DNA of 64,000 nucleotides. It comes from Knoxdaviesia capensis (lineage: Eukaryota; Ascomycota; Sordariomycetes; Microascales; Gondwanamycetaceae). Below, piece by piece: positions 24,867-35,308 of the stretch. How positions within the stretch are numbered: position 1 is the first letter of the stretch; each line of letters begins with the position of its first letter. The DNA lies in the NCBI GenBank assembly GCA_001510575.1, contig LNGK01000005.1, positions 1,557,234-1,621,233 of the forward strand, given 5' to 3'. The position numbers and the translations under genes are program-made. Below the pieces are notes generated by a model. It worked only from the letters and a program-made list of their open reading frames with translations. It searched no databases and had not been told where the DNA came from.

Positions 24867-26542
24867 ATGGCCCCGCAGCCCCCGCCACCGGAGGGTCCCC
24901 CGCCGCGCCAGACGCGAACGAGAGCGCACGTCTGGGAGCCGAACAAGCCGGCCCTCTACCGGCTGTACGTGGAGGAAAAGTGTTCGCTGGAGCGGGTCAA
25001 GGCCGAATTTGAAGCCTCACACCCGGAGTTTGCCCGGGTTCCGTAGGTGTCCCCTCTGCTCTTGTGTCCCCAGCTTGCAGGTTCCAGCTCACCCCACAAC
25101 CCAAGCCTTTCGGCATGGTGCTGACGGACATCCCCAGCATCCGGGCGTACAAGCACCGCTTCCAGCAGTGGGGGTGGTGGAAAAACAAGTCGTGTAAGCG
25201 GCAGGATCGCAAGGAGCTGCGCGGTCGCGTCTCGATACAGTCCGGCCCGCCACGCCCCGGGACGCCGCCGCCCGCCGTTGCACGTCCGCTTAGCTTGGCC
25301 CGATCACCAGTGTTCCGGCCGGCCGCTCCCGGCGACCCACCCCAACATGCCCGGTGGCTCTCCTGCGTGCAGCTTCGACAGACACCACCCCCGGCGGCCG
25401 AACCCTCCCGCGTCGCCGCTCCTTTCCCCTCGGCGCTCCCGTCCTCGCGGTCCATGGAACTTTCGAGCCCTTCTACCAGTGCAGACAGATCATTCTGCGA
25501 CATCCACATCGGCCCGGGGGACATGTTGCAGCAGGTCACCCAGCCGGCGGGGCTCGGCCGCCCGTTCTCGCCCAAGCTCGGATTCTTTCCGAGCCCGCTG
25601 GGTTCGTCTTACCAGGCTGTCTCTCCGCAGGCCTCCATGAGAGTCTCGGTGCCGAAGGCCAACTCCCCCCGATTATGCACCGACATGTTGATAGCTCCGT
25701 GGGAGATGGCCCAGGTGGCGGCGGGAGGGTTGTCGCCATCGGCCCTACAACACGCACACTCCTTCTCCGCTCCGGGGTTTCCGCTATCCATGGAAGCTCC
25801 GCGACCCCCGAGTCCCCACTTGTTCAATATGGACTTCACCAACGCATCCGTCATCCTAGATTCTATGTTTCCGCCAATCTCACTACCAGAATCCTATCTT
25901 CCTCCAAGGTCTCCACCCTTCGGACAGTCTTCTTACAACACAACACCCATTGCTAGTACCAGCAGATCATCCACAAACACCGGCGTTGCCCTCTTGGGGA
26001 TGCCAGAAGAATCCACAAAACCACCAGAATCGTCCGCCACATGGCCGCCGCGACCGCCAGCAGAGACGGAACCTGCCCGCTTCCCGGGTGCTGGCTCCTT
26101 TCCGGATCTGCCTGTCCCTCCGCCTGTCTGGGAATGGCAAGTTGATCCGATGATGTCTGGGTGCTCGACTGCACGCAACGATAGCCTAGGCCTGGGCCAG
26201 GAGTTCTTCATGACAGTCCAGCAGCCCGACGATACGGGTCTATCCAGCTTCCAGCCCAGCGACTCCTACCCGCCCTTCGTCTACGTCGACCCTTTCTCCA
26301 ACTCCGTGCCCGACTTGGACAACATATTCTATGCATCTGTGTGCGTACCACTGCCCCCGACAGACAGTGCAACCGTGACGGCTGCTGTAAGTCCACGCCG
26401 CGTGGCCCGGCGGATGCGACTCTCTGCCGCAGAGCTGCGGTATCTCAAGTCCAGTCTCGAGGATCTCCTTGACCTTCTGCGTCAGTTTCGCGACTCATTT
26501 GTGGGCAGCAGTCACGAAGTCAGAATCTTGGAGGAGATTTGA
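24867..26542 (+). CDS. Clr5-domain protein with long Pro/Ser-rich tail
   Basis: Exons 24867-25042 and 25138-26542 give 526 residues. The splice at 25043 (GTAGGT) to 25137 (CCCCAG) makes a continuous Clr5 domain at about residues 21-80: HVWEPNKPALYRLYVEEK, then CSLERVKAEFEASHPEF, then IRAYKHRFQQWGWWKNK. The Clr5 domain (named after a fission-yeast gene) is a short helical module at the N-terminus of many fungal proteins, often proposed to bind nucleic acid; its exact function is not established. The rest is Pro/Ser/Thr-rich without recognisable domains until a helical C-terminus with RLSAAELRYLKSSLEDLLDL. No NLR, ankyrin or other partner domain is present. Flanks are repeat-bearing and gene-poor, so this is the most accessory-looking gene in the left half. 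The domain is confident, the role unknown. Confidence 0.82.
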
Positions 26543-27411
26543 TCGGGAAGTTCTGCCCCCAAGGCTCGGGTTGCCCGGAGAGAGAAATCTGTTTCACTTT
26601 TCGGTTCTAGAATGACCATGGAATCCTCAATGCCACCACCTGTTTCCTTGTATGAATACCTTCCTAAATCAAGAAGTGATAGCACCTCTCGACTAGTGAT
26701 GCTATTCGCAAATGCAGAATGATTGCCCTGGTGGTGATGTGATCGGCGTCTGGACAGTTTGCGGCAGTGGAGCCACATCTGCCACACAGTTCCAGCCCAG
26801 AAAGATTCGTGAACTGATCCTTTGCTCCACACCGACGGGGAAAAGGAGTCTATATACAGGATGATCATACACCGACATATGCACGTTTAGACAGGAATAT
26901 CTGGAAACAGAGCACGTCTTGACATGACCTCCCACGTTACGTCTTCCGTACAAGCTTCGGATTCCAGGCCCGTGGTGGATCGTCCGGCGCTCATGCTAAA
27001 TAGAGCTGAAGAGATTGAACAACCCTAACCCTAGATTCAAACCATTATCACCACTGACCATCACAGGCTCACAAATACAGCTTCACAAGTGTTAAGAGAA
27101 CTAGAGAAAAAAAAAAGAGAAAAAAAAGAATCTGCACCCCGCAGGGTTTCGCTTTCATATTATCGCTCGTTGCATCGTTGGACTCATCAGAGCCGGAGTA
27201 TCTAACGGCTAACCTTTCCGTTTTATCCACCATCCATGCCCACACCACCCAAACCGAACGACCGACTAAAAACTCCTCCTATCCGCTAGGCATGAAACAC
27301 ACCCCATTCTGAGGACTAACCCTCACTATCTAACGACCACACACAAACTCACACCCAGATATCGATGGGGTGTGGCAATTACCCCCCAGACGGCCTCCGT
27401 CCGCGGTGCCA
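26543..27411. other. Convergent 3' region Clr5 gene / RTC4-like gene
   Basis: No coding sequence was found. A telomere-type motif (two CCCTAA units) lies at 27020-27033, and there is an A-rich stretch near 27103-27130. Confidence 0.6.
27020..27033 (-). repeat. Interstitial telomere-type motif
   Basis: Reads CAACCCTAACCCTA, i.e. two TTAGGG units on the minus strand, in the 3' intergenic space between two convergent genes. Confidence 0.6.
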
Positions 27412-29756
27412 CTACGTAGAATCATCCAACTCCCAGAAGCGGCGGCGCCGCTCAGCAATTTCGCACGCGCGCTGGTACAGCTCGTCCTCGCGCTTCTGCT
27501 CGTTCTTGATGCGCTGCGCATCGGCCTCGCGGGTGAGCCGCGCAATCTCCTCGGGCGACTTGTGCACCTGGACCTCGTCGGAGAGCAGCTCGCCCAGCTT
27601 CTCGGTCTCCGTCAGCATCTCGCGCGCGCGGTCCTCGCTCACGTCCATGTCCTCCATGATCAGCCGGATGATCATCTCCGGCACCAGCACCGACTCGAGA
27701 TAGAACGAGATGCCGCGGCCGCGCACCAGCGGGTCGTGCTGCATCTGGTCTTGGAGGTGCGGGAACATCTTCTTCACCATGAACTCCTGGATGGCGCGCA
27801 TGCCCCGGATGCCGTAGTAGCCCAGCTTGATGTCGAACACGTCGCGCATGGTGCGGTTGCGGCGGGCCTTGATGTCGTCCGCCAGCTTGATGCCGCGCGG
27901 CGTCTTCTCTCCGTTCCGCAGCAGCCACAGCAGAATGTCCGAGTGGCTGGCCAGGCGCTCGTCAAAGTTGTCCCAGTCGATCTGCGGCAGGCCAAGCTTC
28001 TCCCACTCGACAACCGCGTCCTCGGCCTTGTGCTTGGTGCAAAAGGCAATCTGCTTGAGGGGCCGCGCCTTGCCGATGCCCGGGTGCTGGTCAAGGAGTT
28101 CCTGGCGAACAGGACGAGTGCAGAAGGGGCATCTCGGGGTGAGGTCGACGACGTCGCGGGAGAACCGATGGGTGATAGACGGGGGAACGGGGGGACCCGA
28201 GTACGGGACCCAGTCTTTGTCCAGATCGGGCGGGATCACAAGTCCGCCACGGGTGATGAGGGAGGGTTGGCCAGTGATTTTCCAAAGGGCCATCGCGAGG
28301 GCCTCGGGGGTGTTGGGAGGAAATTCGGGCTCTACATAAACACAAGATAGATGTTAGTAGCTGTAACCCCGACAAAAGGAAATAAAAACAATGGCACTCG
28401 TTTGATGTGCATAATCAAGCACTTACCGTCAGATTCCTTTTTGGGGGGCGGGGGCGGGGCCAGGCCCTTGTTCACAGCCACACGAGCAGCGCGCTCCTCC
28501 ATCTCCTTCTTTCTCGCCGCGATGCTTTTCTCCAGTCGGGTCAGGGGCTTGGCCGGCTCTGTAATCTCCGGCTTTCCAACCTTGCTACGGGTGGGATCCT
28601 CATAGATAAAGTAGATGGGCTTCTCGGCCGGCGGCTCGGGGTCTTTGGACGCTGCGATGTTGTTGCTGCCACCACCGCCAGTGGTCGGCTTCTTGCTCGC
28701 AGGCTCGACACCCTTCGACGCCGAAAGGTTGTTGCGGCTACCGCCATATCTCGGCTTCTTGCTCGCCGGCTCAATGTCCTTGGACGCCGAGAGATTGTTG
28801 CGGCCACCACCATATGTCTTGGAGACAGTGGGCCGGGCGCCAGAGGTGCGGGCGGGGGCGGACTTCGTAGTGAACGTGGTGGGCTTGATGGGACGCGACC
28901 GGCTGGCGGAATAGTCGTTGGCCGGGGACAACTCGCTGTTGTCTCCGCGAATCGAGGAGAAAGAGCGCTTCTTGGAAGAGCTGGACGCGGTGGAAATCTT
29001 CGAGTTGCTGCTGCTAGCGGACGACGATGAGGTGGGGCGGCTGTTATCGGAGTTGACGGGAAGCGCATTGACATCGCGAGAAGTGGTCAGCCGCTTCGAG
29101 GCCGGGAAGGTAGTAGAAACGGTCTTCGAGTTGAAGGTCACCTTGGGAGGAGGTCCAATGGTGCCGCGAGACGTGGCGAGCTGCTTCGGGGCCAGGCCGG
29201 TAGTAGAAAGAATGGCGGACTTCGAGGATTTGGTCGAGTCGGAGCCCGAGGTTGAGGGTCTTGAGAAGGTACGACGAATGAGTGGCTCTTCCTGCAAGTG
29301 ACTGGTTCGCATACTCTCAGCGAGAGTCTTCGGCTTGGGGGCCGCAACGGTCGGAGGCTCGTTGTTGTCGCGAGAGGCCAGAAGGCGCTTCGAGGCGCGG
29401 CGGATGGCAGACATCGTGGTGGACTTGGACACTTTGTTCGAGCCAGAACCCGACGATGAGGGTCTCGAGCTTGTATGGCGAATGAGTGGCTCTTGCTGCA
29501 AGTGACTGGTTCGCATACTCTCAAAGAGGGACTTGGGCTTGGGGGCCATAGTGGTGGTAAGAGGCTCGCTGGTGTCGCGAGAGGCCAGAAGGCGCTTCGA
29601 GGCGCGGCGGATCGTAGAAACGATGGCGGACGTGGCCGATTTGTTTGAATCAGAGCCCGATGACGAGGGTCTCGACGAGGTACTGCGAGTAGGTTGCTCT
29701 TCCTGCGAGCTGCTGCTTCGCATAGCCTCACGGAGAGACTTCGGCTTGGGAGCCAT
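27412..29756 (-). CDS. RTC4-like domain protein with two N-terminal repeat arrays
   Basis: Exons 28427-29756 and 27412-28331 (donor GTAAGT, acceptor GTAG) give 749 residues. The C-terminal 300 residues look like the RTC4-like domain: CPFCTRPV near its start, KLGYYGIRGMRAIQEFMVKK, SFYLESVLVPEMIIRLIMED and MDVSEDRAREMLTETEKLGE. Budding yeast Rtc4 (restriction of telomere capping) has an unclear biochemical role, and many filamentous fungal proteins carry the domain. The N-terminal half is low-complexity and contains two tandem arrays. Array A (residues 1-207, plus a partial copy to about 240) has three 69-residue units each starting APKPK(S/T)L. Array B has three units of about 21 residues based on NNLSASKxxEPASKKP. 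The sequence is Ser/Lys/Arg-rich and basic, suggesting a nuclear or chromatin location, which is inference. Divergent from dynamitin. Confidence 0.85.
28621..28815 (-). repeat. Coding tandem array B, about 21-codon units x3
   Basis: Within the RTC4-like gene: three successive units with core NNLSASK..EPASKKP, the third diverged to NNIAASKDPEPPAEKP. The repeat is also visible at DNA level. Confidence 0.8.
29136..29756 (-). repeat. Coding tandem array A, 207-bp units x3
   Basis: Within the RTC4-like gene: units at about 29550-29756, 29343-29549 and 29136-29342, each 69 codons. All start APKPK(S/T)L; units 1 and 2 share IRRASKRLLASRD, while unit 3 has diverged there. A partial fourth unit follows (ASKRLTTSRD). 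Units 1 and 2 are near-identical over long stretches of DNA. Confidence 0.88.
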
Positions 29757-31111
29757 TATGATAAGATATCGGAATGGCCCGACAGCTGATAGAGATAAGT
29801 GAAGGGTAAGTTAAAGATGGTTGGAGGAATTGACTTGGAAGAATCCAAGTTCGAGAAAGGGCGGCTTCGTGAAAAAAAGGTCGGAAGACGGAATCCAGGA
29901 AGGGCCGAGAGGGGAGCTGTTAGAAGAGAGTCTAACAGCTCCGGAAAATCGGGGGACACGGGAGTTTGTCAAGGAAAAGGAGGTGGGGGGGTCTTTCCTA
30001 AATTGAAGAGTCAGAATCGAGAGACAAAATAGGGAGGAGACGGAAGGAGAAGATTGTCGGAGAGGAAAAGATGTTTGCACTTACAAAGAAGAAAGAAAAT
30101 GGGCGGGTGGTGAAACGGAGACGAAGAATTAACCGTGCTTCCCAAAAGTGGGATGGAAGGACGGAAGAAGGAAGTGGTTCGAAAAGATTCGAGAAAAGGG
30201 AAAAGGAAGGAATGGAGGGACAAGAAGAGGGAAAAGAATAGGAAGAAGAAAAAGAGGAAGATGAAGTGATCGTAAGGTCACAACACCCAAACAAGAAAGA
30301 AAACAATTATCGTTCACACGAGGAGAATCGGTAATTGAGCTGATGAAGGTTGAATGGTGAAACAAGAAGCGAGCACTGATGAAGGTGGGAGAAGAAAACA
30401 GGAGGAAAAAAGATGGCGGGAGGAAAAGAAGTTGGAGAGGAGGAAGAAGAGGAAGAAAAAACAATCGCAGCGGAAGAGGAGAGAAAAAAAGATATTATTG
30501 CTGGGTGTTTATTGTGATTGACTGATTGTGTGGGTGATGATACTATTCGGAAGTACTAACACCCAAAAATTAATCATCACGACGTTTTACGCGTGTGAAT
30601 CGGCGCGTTCGTTGGGAAGGTGCGACGGCGGGATAATCACCGCTTAATCAATGGCCATTCACAGCCAAGCTAGCACATGGCGAAAGTACTCGCAAGCCGT
30701 GATAACGAGGTACTTGGAGCTGGAGAAATAGCGGTAAGGGCATATAGACCGCACAAAACAGATCAAGCAAAAGATGAGGAAGTAGGGTGAGGATTCACAG
30801 CGGGAAGTCGCACATCGTCACGTTTCCCTCCTGGAGTAACTCCTAGCTTTTTTCTGGGTCTCTCACTTAAAAGCTCATGCGTGTGTGTGGGGTACACCGT
30901 ACCGGGACATTGTCACCGGAGCACTATTGATGGAAAGCCACAAGCAGCGCCACTTCAGCCACACTTCTCCCCTGATAACACCTGAAGCAGCTCTCTGAGG
31001 TCCAACGACAGGATTATCAAACCGGCATATTGAACAGTTTCCCCTCTCTCACTTTGAAAGAGCCACTGGAAGGAATCAACTCTCCTCTTTCCCTTGCTAC
31101 AACAGACAGCC
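29757..31111. promoter_or_regulatory. Divergent promoter region, RTC4-like / dynamitin
   Basis: About 1.35 kb without a gene. The left 750 bp are purine-rich on the plus strand (pyrimidine-rich leader for the minus-strand gene); the right part leads into dynamitin. No specific sites recognised. Confidence 0.5.
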
Positions 31112-32573
31112 ATGGCTCTAAACCGAAAGTACGCGGCTCTTCCAGATCTGGTACGTACTAGCTACATCACCCGTTCTCCCTCCAGAGCCCAATGCTAACG
31201 CCGACAAACACGGCCAGGACTCGGCTCCAGATGTGTACGAGACACCCGGGTTGGCCGATGACCTCTCAACAGTACCGGTAAGTGTTACGTTTTCGCAGCC
31301 TGTTCCGACGCCACAGTGTCAATGGCCCGTCTCCCCCCTTCCCCACTAACTCTGTTGGTGCATACAGCCCTCGACACTCCCCACACACTCCGACCGCGAC
31401 GACGACGACGACGAAGAAGGCGAGGACGACGAAGACGACTTTGACGGAATCTCGCGGAACCGGCTGCGCATCAACGAGGCGCGGTCGCGGTTCTTCCCGG
31501 CCAGCGTCGACGCCAGCGCGGTGGACTTCTCGGACCGCGTCGACAGCAAGCGCAAGTCGTACAAGACGTCGTCGCGGCGGTACCGCGTGGTCGGCGGGCA
31601 CACCGAGGAGGCGGGCGACTTCAGCGACGGCGACGACGACGAGAGCCTCGAGCGCAAGATTGCGCGGCTGAAGCGCGAGGTCGAGGAGGCCAAGGAGCAG
31701 TACGGCAAGCGGCGCGCCGCCGCCGACCCGCCCGACCCGACGCTGGTGTCGCTCGGCAAGGTGCTCGAGGAGATCTCGCGGCCGGCGGCGGGGGGCCTCG
31801 CGGCCGCGGCGGGTCCGGTCGAGGCGGCGGTGCCCGGCTCCCAGGGCTCGGCGGCGGCTGCTGCGGACGCTACATACACAATCTCGTTCGCGCCGACCTA
31901 CGAAGACTCATACTCCCTCGCCAAGATCGCCGAGTTCGACACGCGGCTGGTGCAGCTGGAGAAGACGCTGGGCGTCAGCGCAGCGCCGGGCCTAGACCTC
32001 GACGGCGGCTTTGGCCCGCAACCGCCGTCCGCAGCCGTGCTGCCGACGCTCGACACGCTCGAGAAGCAGATCACCGCGCTCTCGCAGACGTCGACCTCCA
32101 CGCTGGACACCATCAGCCGGCGGGTGCGCAGCCTCACGCAGGAGGCCGAGCAGCTGGCGCGCGCGCGCAAAGACGCCCACGACGCGCGCGAGATCCTGGA
32201 CGGCGGCGGCAGCGGCGGCGGCGCGCCGGGCGGTGGTGCCGGCAGCGGCGACGACGTCGACCACGAAGCGAAGGTCAACGCGCTGTACGGCACGTTGCCG
32301 ACGATCGAGTCGCTCGCGCCGCTGCTCCCGCCGCTGCTGGACCGGCTGCGGTCGCTGCGCACGATCCACGCGGACGCGGCCGAGGCGGGCGACACGCTGG
32401 CGCGCCTGGAGAACCAGCAGGCGGAGATGGCGGCCGAGCTGAAGCAGTGGCGCGACGGGCTGGAGAAGGTCGAGCAGACTATGAAGCAGGGCAGTTCGTC
32501 GATGGTGTCGAATGTGGCGGTGATGGAGGGGTGGATCAAAGATCTGGAGGCGCGGTTGGCGAAGGCCGCGTGA
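31112..32573 (+). CDS. Dynamitin (dynactin subunit 2, p50)
   Basis: Subunit of the dynactin shoulder, which links dynein to cargo on microtubules; in hyphae this serves nuclear and endosome movement. Exons 31112-31150, 31218-31277 and 31368-32573 give 434 residues; intron phases are all 0 and intron 1 has a GCTAAC branch site. The N-terminus NRKYAALPDLDSAPDVYETP is the dynamitin signature. It is followed by an acidic Asp/Glu run, a conserved RFFPASVDASAVDFSDRVDS segment, then coiled-coil stretches (ERKIARLKREVEEAKEQYG; the C-terminal 150 residues) separated by Gly/Ala-rich linkers. Length fits the family (about 400-450). GC-rich third positions produce long antisense frames with no meaning. 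Confidence 0.92.
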
Positions 32574-33134
32574 GGGTCTGCTCCTTCTCTCGCTTTCTTT
32601 CTTCATGAAATTGCTTGCTATCTTTTGTCCCATGCTCGAATACCAATGTCGTTACTCCCACCAGCGGTCTCGTATCTTCTCAATCCAAATCTCGAAGCGT
32701 TGTTCGTTGTCGTGACTGGTGAAATGGCCAACTCTCAAAACCGTTAGGGTTAGGGGTAATGTGGAATCGGCGCTAAACCCCCAACGTGGGAATCGGCGAT
32801 AAGATAAGAATCCCTCTGACTCAGCATTGACACATCCAGCGGGCTCTGATAGGGCGAGCGCACGCAAAATTGAGCAACTTTAGTGGGCCGAGGGCACGCA
32901 CAACGAAAAACCCTGAGCAGAAATGCTCCGCTGAGTGAGCCTGCCTTGTCCACCAAAAAAAGTTTCTGTAGCCCACTCTGGGACTTTGGCTTCTGTTTGC
33001 AAGGTGCACTTTTCCCTCTTCTTCACCACCTCTCTTTTTCTCAACTCGCATCACCAGATCTCTCTCTCTCTCTCTCTCTCAACACCAAACCACACACACA
33101 ACCTTCCACAACCGCCTCTTCACAATCCGCAAAT
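32574..33134. promoter_or_regulatory. Dynamitin 3' flank and RPS28 promoter
   Basis: Holds the 3' end of dynamitin and the RPS28 promoter. It contains a telomere-type box (32743-32756) and a TC microsatellite at about 33058-33080 just before the RPS28 start, which resembles the pyrimidine-rich leaders of ribosomal protein genes. Confidence 0.55.
32743..32756 (+). promoter_or_regulatory. Telo-box (TTAGGGTTAGGG) upstream of RPS28
   Basis: GTTAGGGTTAGGGG about 380 bp before the RPS28 ATG. Telomere-type boxes bound by Tbf1-like or Myb factors are known in promoters of ribosomal protein and snoRNA genes in several fungi. The motif is seen directly; the function is inferred from position. Confidence 0.55.
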
Positions 33135-33716
33135 ATGGAATCCTCGAAGACTCCCGTCAAGCTGGTCCGGGTCACCCGTGTCCTCGGCCGCACTGGTACG
33201 AAATACTCCCTCCGCTCCGCGGTGCCCGACATCACCGCATGCCCAGCAGCCACCCCACCCGCGGTTCTCACGATAGACTTTCGACCGACGACATACAAAA
33301 GATGTCGAAGATACCTGTGTCATCCATGTCTTGTACAGTCGTCGATCGGATCATTCGTGCAGAACCCGGTAGCCGTGTCGTGTCCATCCTCCCCGAGTCT
33401 TGTCACCGTGCCGCCGGTCGTCCTGCTGTCAAAATACTGACTCTTCTTCTCCTCACTCTAGGCTCTCGTGGTGGTGTCACCCAGGTTCGCGTTGAGTTCC
33501 TCGACGACTCGTCTCGCTCGATCATCCGCAACGTCAAGGGACCCGGTATGTCCTCCCGCCCTCCCCCGCACCCAGAAACCCATTTCACCCACCCACATGA
33601 TCTCTCCACAGAGGTGAACAGAAATGCTGACAATTGTTTTTTTCTTCATCACAGTCCGTGACAACGACATCCTCTGCCTGCTCGAGTCTGAGCGCGAGGC
33701 CCGGCGACTAAGATAA
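33135..33716 (+). CDS. RPS28: 40S ribosomal protein S28 (eS28)
   Basis: Small ribosomal subunit protein near the mRNA exit and decoding region. Exons 33135-33195, 33462-33545 and 33655-33716 total 207 nt, 68 residues, the family's usual length. Sequence begins MESSKTPVKLVRVTRVLGRT, continues SRGGVTQVRVEFLDD and SIIRNVKGPVRDNDILCLL, and ends ESEREARRLR, all diagnostic of eS28. Introns: 33196-33461 (266 nt) and 33546-33654 (109 nt). I checked intron 1 for C/D snoRNA boxes: a CTGA is present, but no RTGATGA, so no hosted snoRNA is called. Confidence 0.97.
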
Positions 33717-34540
33717 ACGCAGCCGCCTGCGACTCCTGGCGTTTGCGTTCTTTTTTTGTTAAAGGGATTTACGGGATACGGATGTCTTTTTTTTCTTTTA
33801 ATGTGCCACCCTTAACTTCTTCTTTTTATCACGAACCTCCTCTTCTTCTTTTCTGTTGTCTTCTTCCGCGGAATACTCCGGTAAACACTCGAACTCACGC
33901 ACGACGGCGAAGCGAACGTGTTTTTTTGTTATGTCATCGGCTACTCCATTCTCGAGGGGGAAAACAGGTGTGGGGGAACCTGTGAACCGGCCCGGTTGAT
34001 GTATGTTTGACCGGCGGGTAGAGGATACCTCCCGTGCTTTGTCTTTCTTCTTAATCTTTCTCGCGGGTTCTTCTCCATTCCGAGCTTATTCTATGCGGGA
34101 TGTAGAGGAGGCTCTTCTCTTTTTCCCCTAGGTGTCATAGGACTACATTGGCCTTTCTGGACGTGAAAAGAAAAACAAAAGTCGCCTGACAGGTGAACTT
34201 GAACTGTTTTTTAGAAGGAGTTTTTATTATGACCGGGAACCAAAAACAAATAAAAGAACTGAAAGAAAGCAAAAATGAGCTTCGTCCTTGCTGGTGCATC
34301 GAATGCTGGTGAAATATGTGTGGTTTGCTGTAGGGCTGGGGGGGGTCTCTGAACCCTAAAGATTGGTATTTGGCACATACAATGTTCGTAAAAAGAAGTC
34401 GGAATTCATGAGTCCACGCAGATACATGCAGCTGGATCTGGAAGGACGTCTTGAAGGTCGTTCCTGCATCCCAAGTTCCCAACGGTGAAAAGCAGATTGA
34501 CACGCTTAGTCACACCAAGTGGATCTCGATTCGGCGCCAC

Positions 34541-34547
34541 TATAAAA
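34541..34547 (+). promoter_or_regulatory. TATA box of the molybdopterin synthase small-subunit gene
   Basis: TATAAAA in a local context typical of a core promoter, followed by a pyrimidine-rich leader. About 485 bp before the ATG, of which about 240 bp is a proposed 5'-UTR intron. Confidence 0.5.
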
Positions 34548-34679
34548 CCTCGCCCGAGAATTTTTTTCTTCCAACTTTTCTTCCTCCTTTCATCTCTCTC
34601 ATCCTCTCCCACCCACAAACAAAACCCACACGTTTTTACTCACCGTATAGTTTCCCCTATTCTTGTAAACACGCCCTAG

Positions 34680-34920
34680 GTAAGCTTTCTATTTCCTGTC
34701 TCTCGCTCTGCACCACAAGCGCACGATCTCGGTCTCTCCTTCCGGGGAGAGAGAGAGACTTCGACGCTGGATATCATGATGTTTTAAGCATGTATTACCT
34801 GAATTTTTATTTTGATGGCTATATTTATCACCAAGATCTCTGATCATATCCGCATACCTTGCATTCATTACTCCGTTCGTTTTGCTCGGCGTGTGCGCAG
34901 TCTGCTAACAACTCCCGCAG
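34680..34920 (+). other. Probable 5'-UTR intron (molybdopterin synthase small subunit)
   Basis: Donor GTAAGC at 34680, branch GCTAAC at about 34904, acceptor CCGCAG ending 34920. A second acceptor (CCATAG) ends at 34940. Inferred from consensus only. Confidence 0.5.
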
Positions 34921-35026
34921 TATTTCGTTTTATCCCATAGGTCCTCGTGTACACACACACGGCCCACAAAAGAAAAATAACACTCCAGAAAAAAAAAAAC
35001 CAAAGCGAAGAAACAGACACAGAGCA

Positions 35027-35308
35027 ATGTCCTTCCAGATCCTCTACTTCGCCTCCGCCGCCTCGTACACCCACAAAGACGCCGAGACGCTCCCCGCGCC
35101 GCAGCCCCTCGCCGGCCTGTTCGACGTGCTGGAGGCCCGCTACCCCGGCATCACGGCGAGCGTGCTCGTGGCGTGCTTGGTCACGGTGAACCTGGACTAC
35201 GTCGACATGCCGGAGCCCGGGAGCGCGGGCGCGGAGGGTGTCGCGAGCGGGCTGGTTATCCGGCCGGGCGATGAGGTGGCGTTGATTCCGCCGGTCAGCT
35301 CGGGGTAG
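35027..35308 (+). CDS. Molybdopterin synthase sulfur-carrier (small) subunit
   Basis: MoaD/MOCS2A/CnxG-type ubiquitin-fold protein. Its C-terminal glycine is charged as a thiocarboxylate and donates sulfur to precursor Z in molybdenum cofactor synthesis, which nitrate reductase and xanthine dehydrogenase need. Single exon, 93 residues. It starts MSFQILYFASAASYTHKDAE; the LF-VLE-RYPGI pattern and the LVTVNLDYVD strand fit the family; it ends with the hallmark EVALIPPVSSG. The start is the first ATG of the open frame after the leader. Oddity: the penultimate residue is Ser rather than the Gly seen in bacterial and animal proteins (GG end); the terminal Gly is present. The large subunit is not in this window. 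Confidence 0.9.
   Translation: MSFQILYFASAASYTHKDAETLPAPQPLAGLFDVLEARYPGITASVLVACLVTVNLDYVDMPEPGSAGAEGVASGLVIRPGDEVALIPPVSSG

Larger units (their letters stand above)
33717..35026. other. RPS28 3' flank and promoter/leader of molybdopterin synthase small subunit
   Basis: The T-rich 3' end of RPS28 is followed by the promoter and leader of the next gene. No coding sequence. The annotated sites are a TATA box and a 5'-UTR intron. Confidence 0.55.

Noticed and set aside
25043..25080. Alternative 38-nt intron in the Clr5 gene (acceptor TTGCAG at 25080)
   Set aside because: It keeps frame but is too short for a normal fungal intron and inserts about 19 residues into the Clr5 domain; the 25137 acceptor gives a continuous domain and a 95-nt intron with a branch-like CTGAC.
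33196..33461. snoRNA hosted in RPS28 intron 1
   Set aside because: A CTGA is present near the 3' end but no matching C box (RTGATGA) and no clear terminal stem.
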